A DNA stretch of 64,000 nt from assembly GCA_000611775.1 (NCBI GenBank), contig KK106984.1, positions 1,580,364 through 1,644,363 of the forward strand, in the 5' to 3' direction. Each line of letters starts with the position of its first letter. Position 1 is the stretch's first letter. The translations under genes were made by a program, and so were the position numbers. Positions 21,727 to 32,115 of this stretch are shown here, piece after piece. This stretch comes from Umbilicaria muhlenbergii. Its lineage: Eukaryota; Ascomycota; Lecanoromycetes; Umbilicariales; Umbilicariaceae. The notes under the pieces were generated by a model. It did not search any database. It saw nothing but the letters and a program-made list of their open reading frames with translations, and was not told the DNA's origin.

Positions 21727-23569
21727 TATGATGGTTTTGAGGTTTTGATGGATTTGATTACGGTCGTGAAAGGATGGATTATTGATGAGTGTTGGTGGGT
21801 TCGACGAAAGCTGAAAATGGACTGGGTATCACGAAAAGTGAATAAGCCCACGCCGACTGTGCGATCGAAACGCAAGTGGCGCTCTATCTGGCTTGTCTAT
21901 ATGCTTTGCAGAGCAGACAGGAACGACTCGAGTAACTCTTCAAAGAGAGTAGAACAAAACGTCTATGTAAGATCGTTGAGGAGTAGAGAGGGTGTCTATG
22001 AAGAGAAAAGGGGAGTGTGTCGGGGGCTGTGAGATGGTTTATAAGGCGAGTTTGCAAGAAATTTTTCGTCGGGCCTAGCCTTTAGCGCCCGTGCCCCACA
22101 CACCGCCATGACCTCAGCCAGCTCTCGCTTTCGGTGACCGTGTCACTTCACTGTATGAAATTGGAATGGAGATCACCGCCTCGGCAGTGTCTCCCAGAAC
22201 GGGGACGATATGCTACGGACGTACGTACTTGAACTTGCGAAAGCTTACAAGGCGGTTTACAGATTACACGTAGAATCGCAGTGATTTAGGAGTTGTTGGT
22301 CTCTATACACACAATCGTCCGGGCGAGTCTCCATTGCTACAGAGTCAGAGGTGAGTGTATCGTGGTCACACATCGTGGTCACCGCCCCAACGTGCAGCAG
22401 TCAGCAGTCAGCAGTACTCCCTTAGTCTGCGGTCATCCCTTTGGGAAGATTAATAATAGAGGATGACTGCATTCAGGTTCTGCAGCCATGCTTGCTCTGC
22501 TGTGCTCTGCCCCTTTTGAAACGCCACGCAGCCCTGTCAACATTATCCTGTCTGAGTGGTGCGGTGATTGCGGTGTGTCGGCCGGCTAGCTCCCGGAAGT
22601 TGGAAGCGCATTCTCAACCCCTGATATCCGAATCTCGCCCGTGCGCCAATCAAGGAGCTTGCTTAATCAACCATTCCTTCTGGAAAGATCCCGATATCGA
22701 TACCATCAGGCAAAAAAGTTAGAGAAATCCTTGCTCTCGGAGAAGTCGGGGTGCGTTCTTAGATAAGAACTCAATTTGATCTCATGTCATCCCCAGACTG
22801 CCTTTGTTGGGGATCCCCGGAAATCCTTCACCGTCTTCCGTCACCCGCATTCTGTCTCGTTGAATTGTATCCACTCGGGCTAGAACATGCCGATCTACTT
22901 CCGTCCAATCCTCGAATCAACGGGAATATGAGTACAAATCCAGGGTTATTCTCATCGACGTACGAGTAGAAGCTTAAGTGTATCGAGTGTAACGTTCACC
23001 CGAGGCACCTGCTGTGCTCCAAGTACCCGTGAAGCCGGAGAACTTCGAGTACCTCTTTTTGCAGAAAAGCGAGTTTTGATTTGAAATGCCCAACTGTGAA
23101 GGCTAATCTTGGTCTGTCACCCTCGGATGATTCTATCGGAGTACCACGTACGAGGTAATTGTGTAAACTGTGATCAACTCCTCGCCTGAAGGAGGGACTT
23201 TTCTGTTAAGTTTTCCACCAAGTCATGGAAGTTGCCACTCCTTTGGAACAGAAAGTCACCAAGATGTCAATTCGGACGGAGTGATCAAGACTTGTCTCTT
23301 CCAGAACACCGAACTTTGTGTGTCATGCCGTAACAACAATGGACCTCGGCCCAACATGTTGTGAGAGGAGTCTTCTTCTGAAGCTTAGTGAGATGCTGCT
23401 CATGCCGTACAGCGGCAGAACGAAGAACGTGAAGGCATCTATCTACCTTCGTTCTTACTCTAGTCGAGTAGAGAGCAGGGAGTTGAATCGGTAACATTTA
23501 TCCTGAGATCTTTAAGAAAGGGTCCCGTTTACAAGACAGCCAACGGCGTGTAAGCTACCTTACTCATTA
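21727..23569. other. tef3 upstream region and gene-poor sequence
   Basis: The first few hundred bases must be the tef3 promoter and 5' leader (a TTTATA lies near 22038 on the plus strand). The rest, to the MITE, holds only short open frames with no domains. No tRNA was seen. Confidence 0.4.
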
Positions 23570-23912
23570 GAGGGATTTAGCCACCCTGGTCATGTTTTTT
23601 GAGCATAAGGTATGTACGCTTTAAGACAGATACAGTTGGTCAGAGTTTTAGTACGCGTTTCCCTGTTCCAAAACCACTTACACTGCCGTTTACAGTTACC
23701 GTACACCCGTGCGCATTTGCTCAAAACCTAAATATGCTCAGTCACTGAACTACGCTAGCAGCTGAGCCAAATTGCTATTGGTTCCATACCCTGTCATCAA
23801 AACAGAGACGCGTACTTAAGGCCACTAAGAACTCCGTCTTACCAAAACAGTATTAAAACGTGCATATGCTCAAAAAATGTTCAAAAACAATACCGGGGTG
23901 GCTAAATCCCTC
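23570..23912. mobile_element. MITE with terminal inverted repeats and TA duplication
   Basis: The ends are inverted copies of GAGGGATTTAGCCACCC (17 nt perfect), and the similarity continues less perfectly to a shared TTTTTTGAGCATA about 40 nt in. The element is 343 bp and is flanked by TA on both sides (23568-23569 and 23913-23914), as expected for Tc1/mariner-type insertion. It has no coding capacity, so it is non-autonomous. Confidence 0.85.
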
Positions 23913-25660
23913 TATTAGTCGGATTTAGTTTGTGAGAGCTGAAAGAATTCAGAATCCCACTATGGTGCAGCTGCCTGAGAGTTAACAAGCCTTGTCAATT
24001 GACAGCTTTGTTCAAGCAACAATCAGATATGACAGAGGGCCTCCAGGTCGTTGTTTAGACATTCCCTGTGAAACGACGAACAAGTCATATGAGAACTATG
24101 CAAGAGCATATTGATTCAAACTGTGGCGCTCCTCAGCATAGTGAAAAAGGCATTCAATTGAGGCCGCTTAGCTGCTAGTTTCTGTTGGTTTACACGCCGC
24201 TGGCTGCTTTATCCCTTCGAATGGCAGTCTGGCAGCCAGGTCCGTGCATGACAGAATAGGTCTAGGTGTTGGGCGCCCAGTTGGGTTTGACTCGAGTTGA
24301 ATGTTATCTGTTGCACTAAGAAGCTTCCTCGCACTGGCCGCGATTGCCTTTTGCCTGGGTAGCTCAGTTGTGCAAGGTGACGTTCAACTGGCCGTGTGTG
24401 GTCCCATCAGCTCCTCCTTTGTTTTCTCTAGGTACCGTCGGCTGCTTAGTCAATCTCCTCTTAAAACTTGAATGATAAGATACACCTGCTTGACCTGACA
24501 GCTGAATAACTTGACAAATTCTAAAGATCTAAGGAAACGTTCAGTTTGAAAGTTACAGAGTTTATCAGGCTCTACAATCCTACAGTTTAAAGTATTTTGT
24601 TATCTTTTGAATCTGTGAAGCTATCTATAGTCCAGGCTTCCACACGCCTTCTCACGATTTCTATTTCTCTGGGGGAGTTGGCTAAGCGTCTGCTGGCAGC
24701 TTCTCCTATTTTGTCATGCATGGACCAGGCTGCCAGACTGCCATTCGAAGGGATAGACGGGTCCAAGAAAGGGGTCCGAGGTGGCAACATGTCCTGCGAT
24801 CAAAGTATATGAGACCACAGTGACGTCGCTTGATAGTGCTGGGTGTTGAAGAAGCCTCGAGGGTTTGTGAGCGCCTTCCGCACATCATCTTGACTTTGAA
24901 CGACATCCACCATATCCAGTGGATTGTTACAGTCTATGGTGATACCAGACCCCCTCTGCATGCATTCTTGGCACTGAGTACGGTGACTGCGTGACGATCA
25001 GGCTGAGCTACTTTTTCCCCAGTGTCGTTCCAGCAGAGTTCTCGTTCTTCAACCTTGAGCTAGTACTAGAGTCTGTTATTGGTACACTGTTTGTGGTCGA
25101 TTGTCTGTGCTGGGCTCACCGCGCAATGGGTGGACCTCGTGAGCACTGCCTTGGCAACCGCTACAAGGGCTTGGCTTCAATTAGCTCTCGCTACAAAGAC
25201 GTGGTTGGCATTAGCCTTCGCTACAAGCACTAATACCGCTCAAATCTTTCTATAAACTAGTTTTCCCATAGTCTGTTCCCGTTTCTTGCCCTATTGCGAT
25301 CTCTCAGAGAGACGCGAGGCTTGTCCGCACTAAGCAGTTTTCCTATGTCGCTGTCTACACGGCACGAAGCCAAACGTCCTGCTGCGGCATTTCTTCCAAT
25401 CGTTACCATCTCTACTCCCTTCAAGGGAAGCCATTCACAGCACTGACCGAATTCTTCTACTAATCATCGGGGCTTTCCCTTTCTACCCCTCCCAAGTGGT
25501 CATGAAGCTGAGAAGAGACTTGTCCAATGCTGCATTTTTACTGGTCTATCAAATGAAGCCCTCGGGCTTGGGGCGGCATGTGTTGCCCCAAGAGTCCTTC
25601 ACATACGCGGGCCGCTGATGTGCTCTGCTGACTGTCCAGAAATTATTCCTTGAGCTGCAG
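23913..25660. other. Gene-poor sequence between the MITE and the lectin locus
   Basis: About 1.7 kb with only short open frames on both strands. Around 25140-25230 there is a short imperfect duplication built on CTACAAGG/CTACAAAG and GGCTTCAATTAGC/GGCATTAGC. Nothing else was recognised. Confidence 0.35.
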
Positions 25661-25667
25661 TATAAAG
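25661..25667 (+). promoter_or_regulatory. TATA box of the lectin/HExxH locus
   Basis: TATAAAG, 107 nt upstream of the ATG at 25768, in a good position for transcription starting some 30 nt downstream. It suggests the locus was a real promoter-driven gene. Confidence 0.5.
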
Positions 25668-25767
25668 CAAGGCTCTATCACGCACATTTCATTGCCGTGA
25701 CCTGAGCCCCACAAATTGCTTAAAGCGAAGATTTCGGATAAGTCCAGCGCCAACGGACTAAATCACG

Positions 25768-27883
25768 ATGTCTTGGGGTACTTACAGCCTTGATGGTACA
25801 CCCACTGTTGCCGAGGGCAGCGCAATTGCGGCCGTGAGCCGTATCCCAACGTCGATGGAGGTGTGGTGGATATCTCCAAACGGATCAGTGCAGGATGCAT
25901 ACTGGTATGAAGGGGGCAAGCCGTTTCAGCGATACGAGCTCGCGCCACCAGGCAGTGCAGTACCAGGAGGAATTGCAGCGGTCTCCCGAATACCAAACAG
26001 CATGGAACTTTGGTGGGTAGGTCCCAAGGGCTCCGTCGAAGGGGCGTTCTGGTACGATGGCGACAAGTCTTTTAACAGGTATCAACTCGCAGCGCCTGGT
26101 AGCGCTGTTCTGGGATCAAGTCTCTATGCGCAATCTAGGCAGGCCAATACGATGAACGTCTGGTGGCTAGGCGTCAATGGATCGGTTGAAGGCTGCTTCT
26201 GGGTCGATAACGCAACTCCCTCTTGGACTCGCTACCAGATAGCTACCGACCACAGCGCTGCGACAGGGAGCCCTTTAACAGCCGTCTCACGTATGCCGTC
26301 AACTGAGGAGCTTTGGTGGATTTCCCCGCAGGGCTCTGTCGAGGGCTCACTTTAGTATCAAGGGAGAAATTCCTGGACTAGATATAAGATTGCGCCTCCA
26401 GGCAGTGCAGCAGGGCATGCCCTCAAAGCTCTATCCAGGAAGCCGCAGGCCATGGAGTTGTGGTGGGTGGGGCCGCAGGGAACTATTGAGGCAGCCTGGT
26501 GGTATGATCAAAGTACGCCATGGACTCGATATCAACTTCCGGGACCAGGCAGTACATCTCTCAGTAGTGGATTGGCTGTTGTGTCACGCGTGCCTACCAG
26601 CATGGAAGCCTGGTGGATAGGTCCCAACGGATCGCTACAAGATGCTTACTGGTACGAAGGAGCTAGATGGAAGCAGTTTCAATTAGCTTCAACAGGTCGA
26701 GCGAAGACGGCGAGCAAAATTGCTGCAGTATCCCGTGCTCCCGGGACCATGGAACTTTGGTACGCAGGGCCGAACGGCTCACTGAATGACAACTTCTGGT
26801 ACGATTTCCAAAGCCATATTTTCAAGGGAAACATTACCAGTGACGGTCTCGCTGCATTGGGGGGCTGGGTAGAGTGCACTATAAGGCAAGAAGCGAGGCA
26901 ACGGTCATGACTCCGGGGCTGATGGCTACGATTACGGAATTACAGGCGTAATCAGACCCCGTACTGGTAGCCCTGCACCGCTTATCGCATATGTTCATCA
27001 TGGTCATGTTGGAGGAACCTTCACTTCTGGATCACGTGACGATCCCTGGAACCAGAGTGGAACTAATGCACTAATTTCTCAATATTACGCCGATTACGCT
27101 CAGGGCACATTTACCACTGCCACGAATTATTCGAGCGATATTGGGCACGCACTAGAGAGTGCTCTGAGTTTTGTGATCAAGTTTACTGTAGGCGGCCTTC
27201 TTGAGGGAGTTGGGTTGGTCATATTCATCGGGGTTGAAGTTGGATCGTTGATATCCACCGGCTCACTGGTCCCCGGTGCTCGGGTTTTCGGAGGTGTGCT
27301 CTGGCTCGCTGGCCCTGGAAATACACTCCTTGCTCTTGCTGCGGACGGGATTGCCTCGATTGGGAGTCGTCAACGAGCTCTGAGCGACGAGGAATACAGG
27401 TGGGCCAACGACCAGGTATTCCAAGGAACGCTGCCTCCGCAAAACAAAATCGTGTTGACAGACACTATCGCCGCGCATCGTCGCGCCTTCACCTTCCCAC
27501 GCTTCGATGGGAAGATCACGCTGAACATGGGCCCCGACGCTTTCGCAGACCCTCGGCAGCACCACGTCTCGACGGGAGAGAGGAAGTATGGAGAAGTGTA
27601 CATCCATGAGCTGGTTCACGCGTGGCAGATTGAGCACACGCCGATGCAGCTGGCCTTGTTGGCGGATGCGCTTACCAGTCAGATCAAGAGCACGAATGCC
27701 TATGTCTATGGCAACGCCGGTCCGCCGTACAAAAACTTTAACCTCAAGCAGGAGGCCATGATTGTGCAGGACTGGTGGGCGGGTAACACGCACCCTTACT
27801 GTAACCAGACTGGAATTAGGCAAGATCCCAAGAGTCCCTATTACGGTTACATTGTCTTCAACATCAAGACCGGACAGGTTTGA
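25768..27883 (+). pseudogene. Seven-bladed PLL-like lectin propeller joined to an HExxH domain, disrupted
   Basis: The frame from ATG 25768 encodes seven consecutive blades of about 48-50 residues, each built on AVSR-x-P-x-(S/T)ME-(L/V)WW-x-x-P-(N/Q)GS-(V/L), then WY, then RYQLA-PGSA. This is the pattern of seven-bladed bacterial and fungal PLL/fucose-lectin-type propellers. In blade 4 the expected WY reads TAG-TAT (stop at 26353-26355), one base from TGG; the same frame then continues through blades 5-7 to 26910. The following part, open in another frame from about 26900, encodes a hydrophobic Gly-rich segment (about 27173-27350) and a zinc-metallopeptidase-like HELVHAWQIEH, ending at 27883. 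So one nonsense change and one frameshift separate it from an intact protein of about 700 residues. I found no intron that removes either lesion. Two genes, or sequencing errors, remain possible. The natural role is unknown. Confidence 0.6.
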
Positions 27884-28765
27884 CGCTAATGAAACCTTGT
27901 TTGAAGTGTTCCGTTCTTCTCTGCGCGTGCCTTGCCTTTTCTCCTGCTGAGCTTTTCACATGCGTCGCCCGAGCGGTAGATAGGTTAGGCACCATCCAAA
28001 TGTACAGTGACAGTGATAGCCATTCCACGACCATGGTTCTCCCTGTTTGACAGGACTCACGTCTGGTGTAACAAAGGTCTGAAACAGCTGGATGCTACCC
28101 GTCGATGTTATTCACCAGCCGCACATGACGAATTTTACGGATCTGTCTAGAGAGCCGGCTGGGACAAGAGATTGTATAGTGAGTATGAGACATTTTGGAC
28201 GGCTGGTAGAGCGGGATATAGGTGTTGTACGAGTGTTTTGCTTGGAGCTTATCAGTACTTCAAGACATTAGCTTCCCTCATGCGTTTCGAACTGGGGTAA
28301 CAATATACAAGACTCCAGACATGCTCCTCATTCACCGTGCTATCAACGTGTGTATAAAGACCAGTCTCGCACACTTGTCTTGTTCTTTCAACAACAACCT
28401 CACTTATACAACCAGGACAACCAAAAGTATCTTGTCCACCACTACGCCCACCATGTTCAGCGTCCCATTCTCTACGTATAAACCTATTCGTCACGGTGTA
28501 GACGGCCGTCCCCTCGATACCGCCGAATGACTCTCACACGATAAATCTCCACGCGGATATTTTATATCGAAGAATATCGCGACGCGATAGCGGGGCAGAT
28601 GAGTTTAAGTGATGAAGCCAACAAGACACAGTTGTTGGTGGTGACGGATATGGCACTAGCGTGGTGAAGAGCGGATTATGTTTGTGTCTGGCGCCCCGAG
28701 ACTCCCCCAGAGGAAGAACAAGAGCTTGAAGCAAAGAGAAAGAGAATGGCGAGGGAGACGCATGA

Positions 28766-28806
28766 GGCGATATCTGGGTCCTTAGCGGCGATATCTGAGT
28801 CCTTAG
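28766..28806. repeat. 21-nt tandem repeat, two copies
   Basis: Two copies of GGCGATATCTGRGTCCTTAG(C), differing at one base. Confidence 0.85.
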
Positions 28807-28859
28807 AGCAGACGGTAGAAGGCCGACCATATTGTGTTTGGATCCAATGAGGGCGACTT

Positions 28860-28990
28860 GGGATAGACTGAATGTCTTGGTGTCTGCGTCGATTTACTGG
28901 CGGTTGGGGATAGACTGGATGTCTTGGTGTCTGTGTCGGTTTGCTGGCGGTTGGGGATAGACTGGATGTCTCGGTGTCTGTGTGGATTTG
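28860..28990. repeat. 47-nt minisatellite, almost three copies
   Basis: Units begin at 28860, 28907 and 28954 with GGGATAGACTG and share GTCTYGGTGTCTG; the third is truncated. Differences between units are few, so the array is fairly recent. Confidence 0.85.
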
Positions 28991-29955
28991 GTGGTACTGG
29001 CCGGATTAGCATGCGCAATTCCAGAGGGTAGATACTCTCAGATCAAAGAAATCTGCTGTCAGGGAATCATACACAAGTCATGTATAGAGAGAGGACTGCC
29101 AGCCCTCAGCTAATGGGCCTCTCAACCACTCAACAATCAAGACAGATATCTAGGGTCAGTCAATGTAGTGATAGTAGAGCCGCGCAGCTCTTCCACTTAC
29201 CTTACGAGGACTTAGACATATCACTTTCACTGTTGTGATATCAGGAGGGGCCTCAGCTGAAGAGTTGCCACCTGTAGCATTACGTAGGAATTCACAACAG
29301 CCCACTAAGAGATTCTGTCCGGAGGTTCTCTCTCTATGCATGATTTATGTCCGACTCCCTTATTATTTTCTGCGTCCCAGAGCCTCTTGATGTAGCCCTA
29401 ATTGCCGTCCTAGATGCGGTGAACGGGGTGCGAGGCTCCGCTCTGGCGTAGATGAAACATAACCATGCATGGGGTAGTCTCAGCAGTCAGTGGCTCAACA
29501 GGAGCCATGACACATAGTGTCTTTCGAATAGTGTCATTCAGGAAGGCTCTGGTCCATCCACAAGCTCCGGCCAGCATAGCCGGGCGCAAGCGGGAGTTTT
29601 CCATGAGGAGGGCTAAGCAAAGCCCGTCAGCGTCCATGCACATAATAGCCTAAAGTGGTGATTTCAAAGCCCAAGGCTGACTCACGCAGACCGCTCGGCG
29701 AGTGGCGATGGGGGGCTTGGGGTTGTAGTGGTGTGGTGCGGTGTCTCTGACAGGGCTCTCATGGTTCATGGTTTCAGCCGCAAATATGCCCCGCCAATCC
29801 CCGCAAGACGCATCATAGCCTGCGGCGAGGCTGAGCATCGGTCTTCACCATGATATCTCGTCACCATCCCAGCCTAGTTTCGAATACTCTTCGTCTCGTT
29901 CTTTCTTTCATCTTCATGCTTTGGCTCATCGACACTTCATTCCTTGATATCGATC

Positions 29956-32115
29956 ATGGCTGAAATAGGAGCATTAGCTTCGATCGTCCAGGTCGCTGGG
30001 GCGGGTGTCAGTCTGTCTATGGCCCTGCATAAACTAGGGTCCACGATGGCGAAAGCTGGCGAAGAGATCACCACTATCTCGAAGGGCATCTCTCTTTTTT
30101 CTATGATGTTGAAGCAAGTTGGCCGGGCTCTCAAAGAAGCCGACTCGGTTCATTCGCAGGCGGCCGTCAAAACGGCCCGAGAAATCACGAGTCAATGTGC
30201 AGTGGTGTTCGACGAAATACAAGCAATGGTTGATAGGTGTCAGCCCAGGGATGCCAACGGCTACGTGAAGGTCCCTAACTTCTTTCAAAGGTTCAAGTGG
30301 TGCTTCAGGAAGGGCCGGGTGGAGTATCTTATGGCGAGTCTGGACTCACTCAAGCTGAGCTTGTCAGTCATGCTTCAGGTTCTGCATCTTGGCAAGACCA
30401 TAGCACTAAGGTACGCTTCCAACATAGTGTATGGAGATCTGTCGCTAACACAACAATGTAGACCAGGGAGCGGACCGTCTACCATTAGGGAACAAGAGAT
30501 ATACCAGGGTCGATTAGAAGTCCAGAACATGGTCATCACCCGATACTACTCAGTGGCTCAACTTCACCAACTTGAGAGAGCCCTGGAAGAATCACCTGAC
30601 CAAGGCGACACAGAAAGCCTGCCGCCTTACGAAAGCCAACCCTCTTCTCCACAAGAAGATCGTCTGGCGATCGTCCCCAAGCCAGATATCACGCAATCAA
30701 ACGCTGTTATAAGAATGCCTACAGGGCCTCTTGCGGAAATAGATGAAAGCATTCCACAGACCGCTGAGACAGCTGAACAGATTATAACTACATCCGCTTT
30801 GGTCGTCAATAGCCTTCTCGAAAAGTGGACTCGACTCCCTCATCCCGGAGCACCTTTAACGCCCGTCGCACCACAAAACGGGTATACCCCCTTCCGTGAA
30901 GATCGTCAGTGTTCAAAGGAACACCCGTCCTATGCGAACGAGGAACCTCCCCAGGCTAGCACAAGAGACAACGGAGTGGGTATGCCACGAGACATCGGTC
31001 TCGGCGGTATTATCCGTGAGCAACGGCAGCAACCGTTGGAAAATGGCTATTACGCAAGAGAGGGTGCTCCGTCAGCCATCCCCGGACAGAGCGGGCCGGT
31101 GAATAACATACGGGACGCCGGACCTGTCAGCAAAGGGGACGCCGGGCTAGGTGGTGTCGTCCGTGAGCAGCGACAGCAACCGCCAGAACATAACTACTAT
31201 GCAAGAGAGGGCCCTCCGCCAGTCAATCCGAGAGATAGCGGACTGGTGGGTAACATACGCGATACGGGATCTGTTAGCACACGGGACGCCGGGCCTATTA
31301 GCACGCGGGATGCCGGGCTCGTCAGCTCACAGGACTTTGGGCAAGGCCGGTATGTCGAAGATCGACGCAGGCTGTACTTGGAAGACGGCAAACCCAGATC
31401 AAGGCGCTCAAAGAAGAACCGAACTTATGTCCAGCCTCAGGTAGAAAGTGACTCCGATGACAGTGAAGAGATCAGACATCGTAAGAAGAGTAAGAGTCCT
31501 CGTCACAGCCACCGAGTGCTTGAGTCAGATGAAGACTCCTCCTCGACCAGTGATTCGGAGAGCGAGAAAGAGCGGGAAAGGCGACGACACAAACATCGCA
31601 GCAGTGGAGAGCATAAAAGAAGGGATAGCGATACGAACAGGGGAAACTTCAGCAGGCCGTCGGAAATGCCTCCTTTCCATCGTCCGAATACAGCGCCAAA
31701 CCTTCATGGCTACCCCAACCCTCTTGGCCAGCCAAACATCAATTATGGAGGACCACCCTCCCCAGCGCTGCAGCCAATCGCTATACCCAACCCTCAGCAT
31801 CCATACCGGACACACAGCGTCCCTTCGCCCATGGTGTCACCTTCCGGATATCCTCAGCACCCACCCCTTCAAGGCCATCGCAGCTATCCAGGCCCCGTGC
31901 AATATCCACAACAACATTTGCGACCACCGCCCCCGCCAGATCAGCAATACCAACGTCCTTCAAGCCCTAATAAGCGCAACTCCTCACGACATCAAAGCCG
32001 CGACAAATACGAATCCTCGGCTTCGGACAAGAAGCAAGCTGTCAAAGCTGGAGCCAAGGCGGCGGGATGGGCGGCAGGGCTTGCGACGCTCTTAGAGGGT
32101 CTTGATGGATTATGA
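29956..32115 (+). CDS. HeLo-like N-terminal domain protein with repeats and SR/acidic region
   Basis: Residues 1-150 (MAEIGALASIVQVAGAGVSL onward) match the fungal HeLo-like/STAND N-terminal type: hydrophobic first helix, then amphipathic helices. Such domains head fungal signalling or cell-death proteins, but no NACHT or kinase domain follows here. The rest is disordered: a Ser/Pro/Gln region, a 147-nt (49-aa) duplication at 30991-31284, 24-nt units at 31261-31340, a Ser/Asp/Arg/Lys-rich stretch (about residues 500-560) and a Pro/Tyr-rich region. The C-terminus is a short Ala/Gly helix (AVKAGAKAAGWAAGLATLLE). A 51-nt intron (30411-30461) with CTAAC branch site is divisible by three and has no stop, so spliced (702 aa) and retained (719 aa) forms are both open. 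Start is the second Met in the frame. Function unknown. Confidence 0.75.
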   Translation: MAEIGALASIVQVAGAGVSLSMALHKLGSTMAKAGEEITTISKGISLFSMMLKQVGRALKEADSVHSQAAVKTAREITSQCAVVFDEIQAMVDRCQPRDANGYVKVPNFFQRFKWCFRKGRVEYLMASLDSLKLSLSVMLQVLHLGKTIALRYASNIVYGDLSLTQQCRPGSGPSTIREQEIYQGRLEVQNMVITRYYSVAQLHQLERALEESPDQGDTESLPPYESQPSSPQEDRLAIVPKPDITQSNAVIRMPTGPLAEIDESIPQTAETAEQIITTSALVVNSLLEKWTRLPHPGAPLTPVAPQNGYTPFREDRQCSKEHPSYANEEPPQASTRDNGVGMPRDIGLGGIIREQRQQPLENGYYAREGAPSAIPGQSGPVNNIRDAGPVSKGDAGLGGVVREQRQQPPEHNYYAREGPPPVNPRDSGLVGNIRDTGSVSTRDAGPISTRDAGLVSSQDFGQGRYVEDRRRLYLEDGKPRSRRSKKNRTYVQPQVESDSDDSEEIRHRKKSKSPRHSHRVLESDEDSSSTSDSESEKERERRRHKHRSSGEHKRRDSDTNRGNFSRPSEMPPFHRPNTAPNLHGYPNPLGQPNINYGGPPSPALQPIAIPNPQHPYRTHSVPSPMVSPSGYPQHPPLQGHRSYPGPVQYPQQHLRPPPPPDQQYQRPSSPNKRNSSRHQSRDKYESSASDKKQAVKAGAKAAGWAAGLATLLEGLDGL
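30991..31284 (+). repeat. 147-nt coding direct duplication
   Basis: Units start at 30991 and 31138. Both encode a D-x-GLGG-(I/V)-(I/V)-REQRQQP segment, a YYAREG segment and an N-x-IRD segment. The copies have diverged mainly at synonymous sites. Confidence 0.8.
31261..31340 (+). repeat. 24-nt coding tandem repeat
   Basis: Units start at 31261, 31285, 31309 and (partial) 31333 and encode eight-residue repeats of the form D-(T/A)-G-x-(V/I)-S-x-(R/Q). Confidence 0.8.

Larger units (their letters stand above)
27884..29955. other. Accessory intergenic region with minisatellites and a possible micro-ORF
   Basis: About 2.1 kb without a supported gene. A TATAAA at 28351 is followed about 100 nt later by a CA-rich leader and ccaccATG at 28453, opening a 25-codon frame to 28530. 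Two minisatellites lie at 28766-28806 and 28860-28990. The last part is the promoter of the HeLo-like gene. Confidence 0.4.

Noticed and set aside
26338-26356. Intron to explain the lectin stop codon
   Set aside because: A possible acceptor (ctttag) is present, but any intron ending there would delete conserved blade residues; a single changed base explains it better.
26868-26940. Intron between lectin blade 7 and the HExxH part
   Set aside because: The GTAGAG donor and the ACAG acceptor exist, but their phases do not restore the downstream frame.
27263-27823. 186-codon minus-strand frame
   Set aside because: It is antisense to the HExxH domain, which has the recognisable motif.
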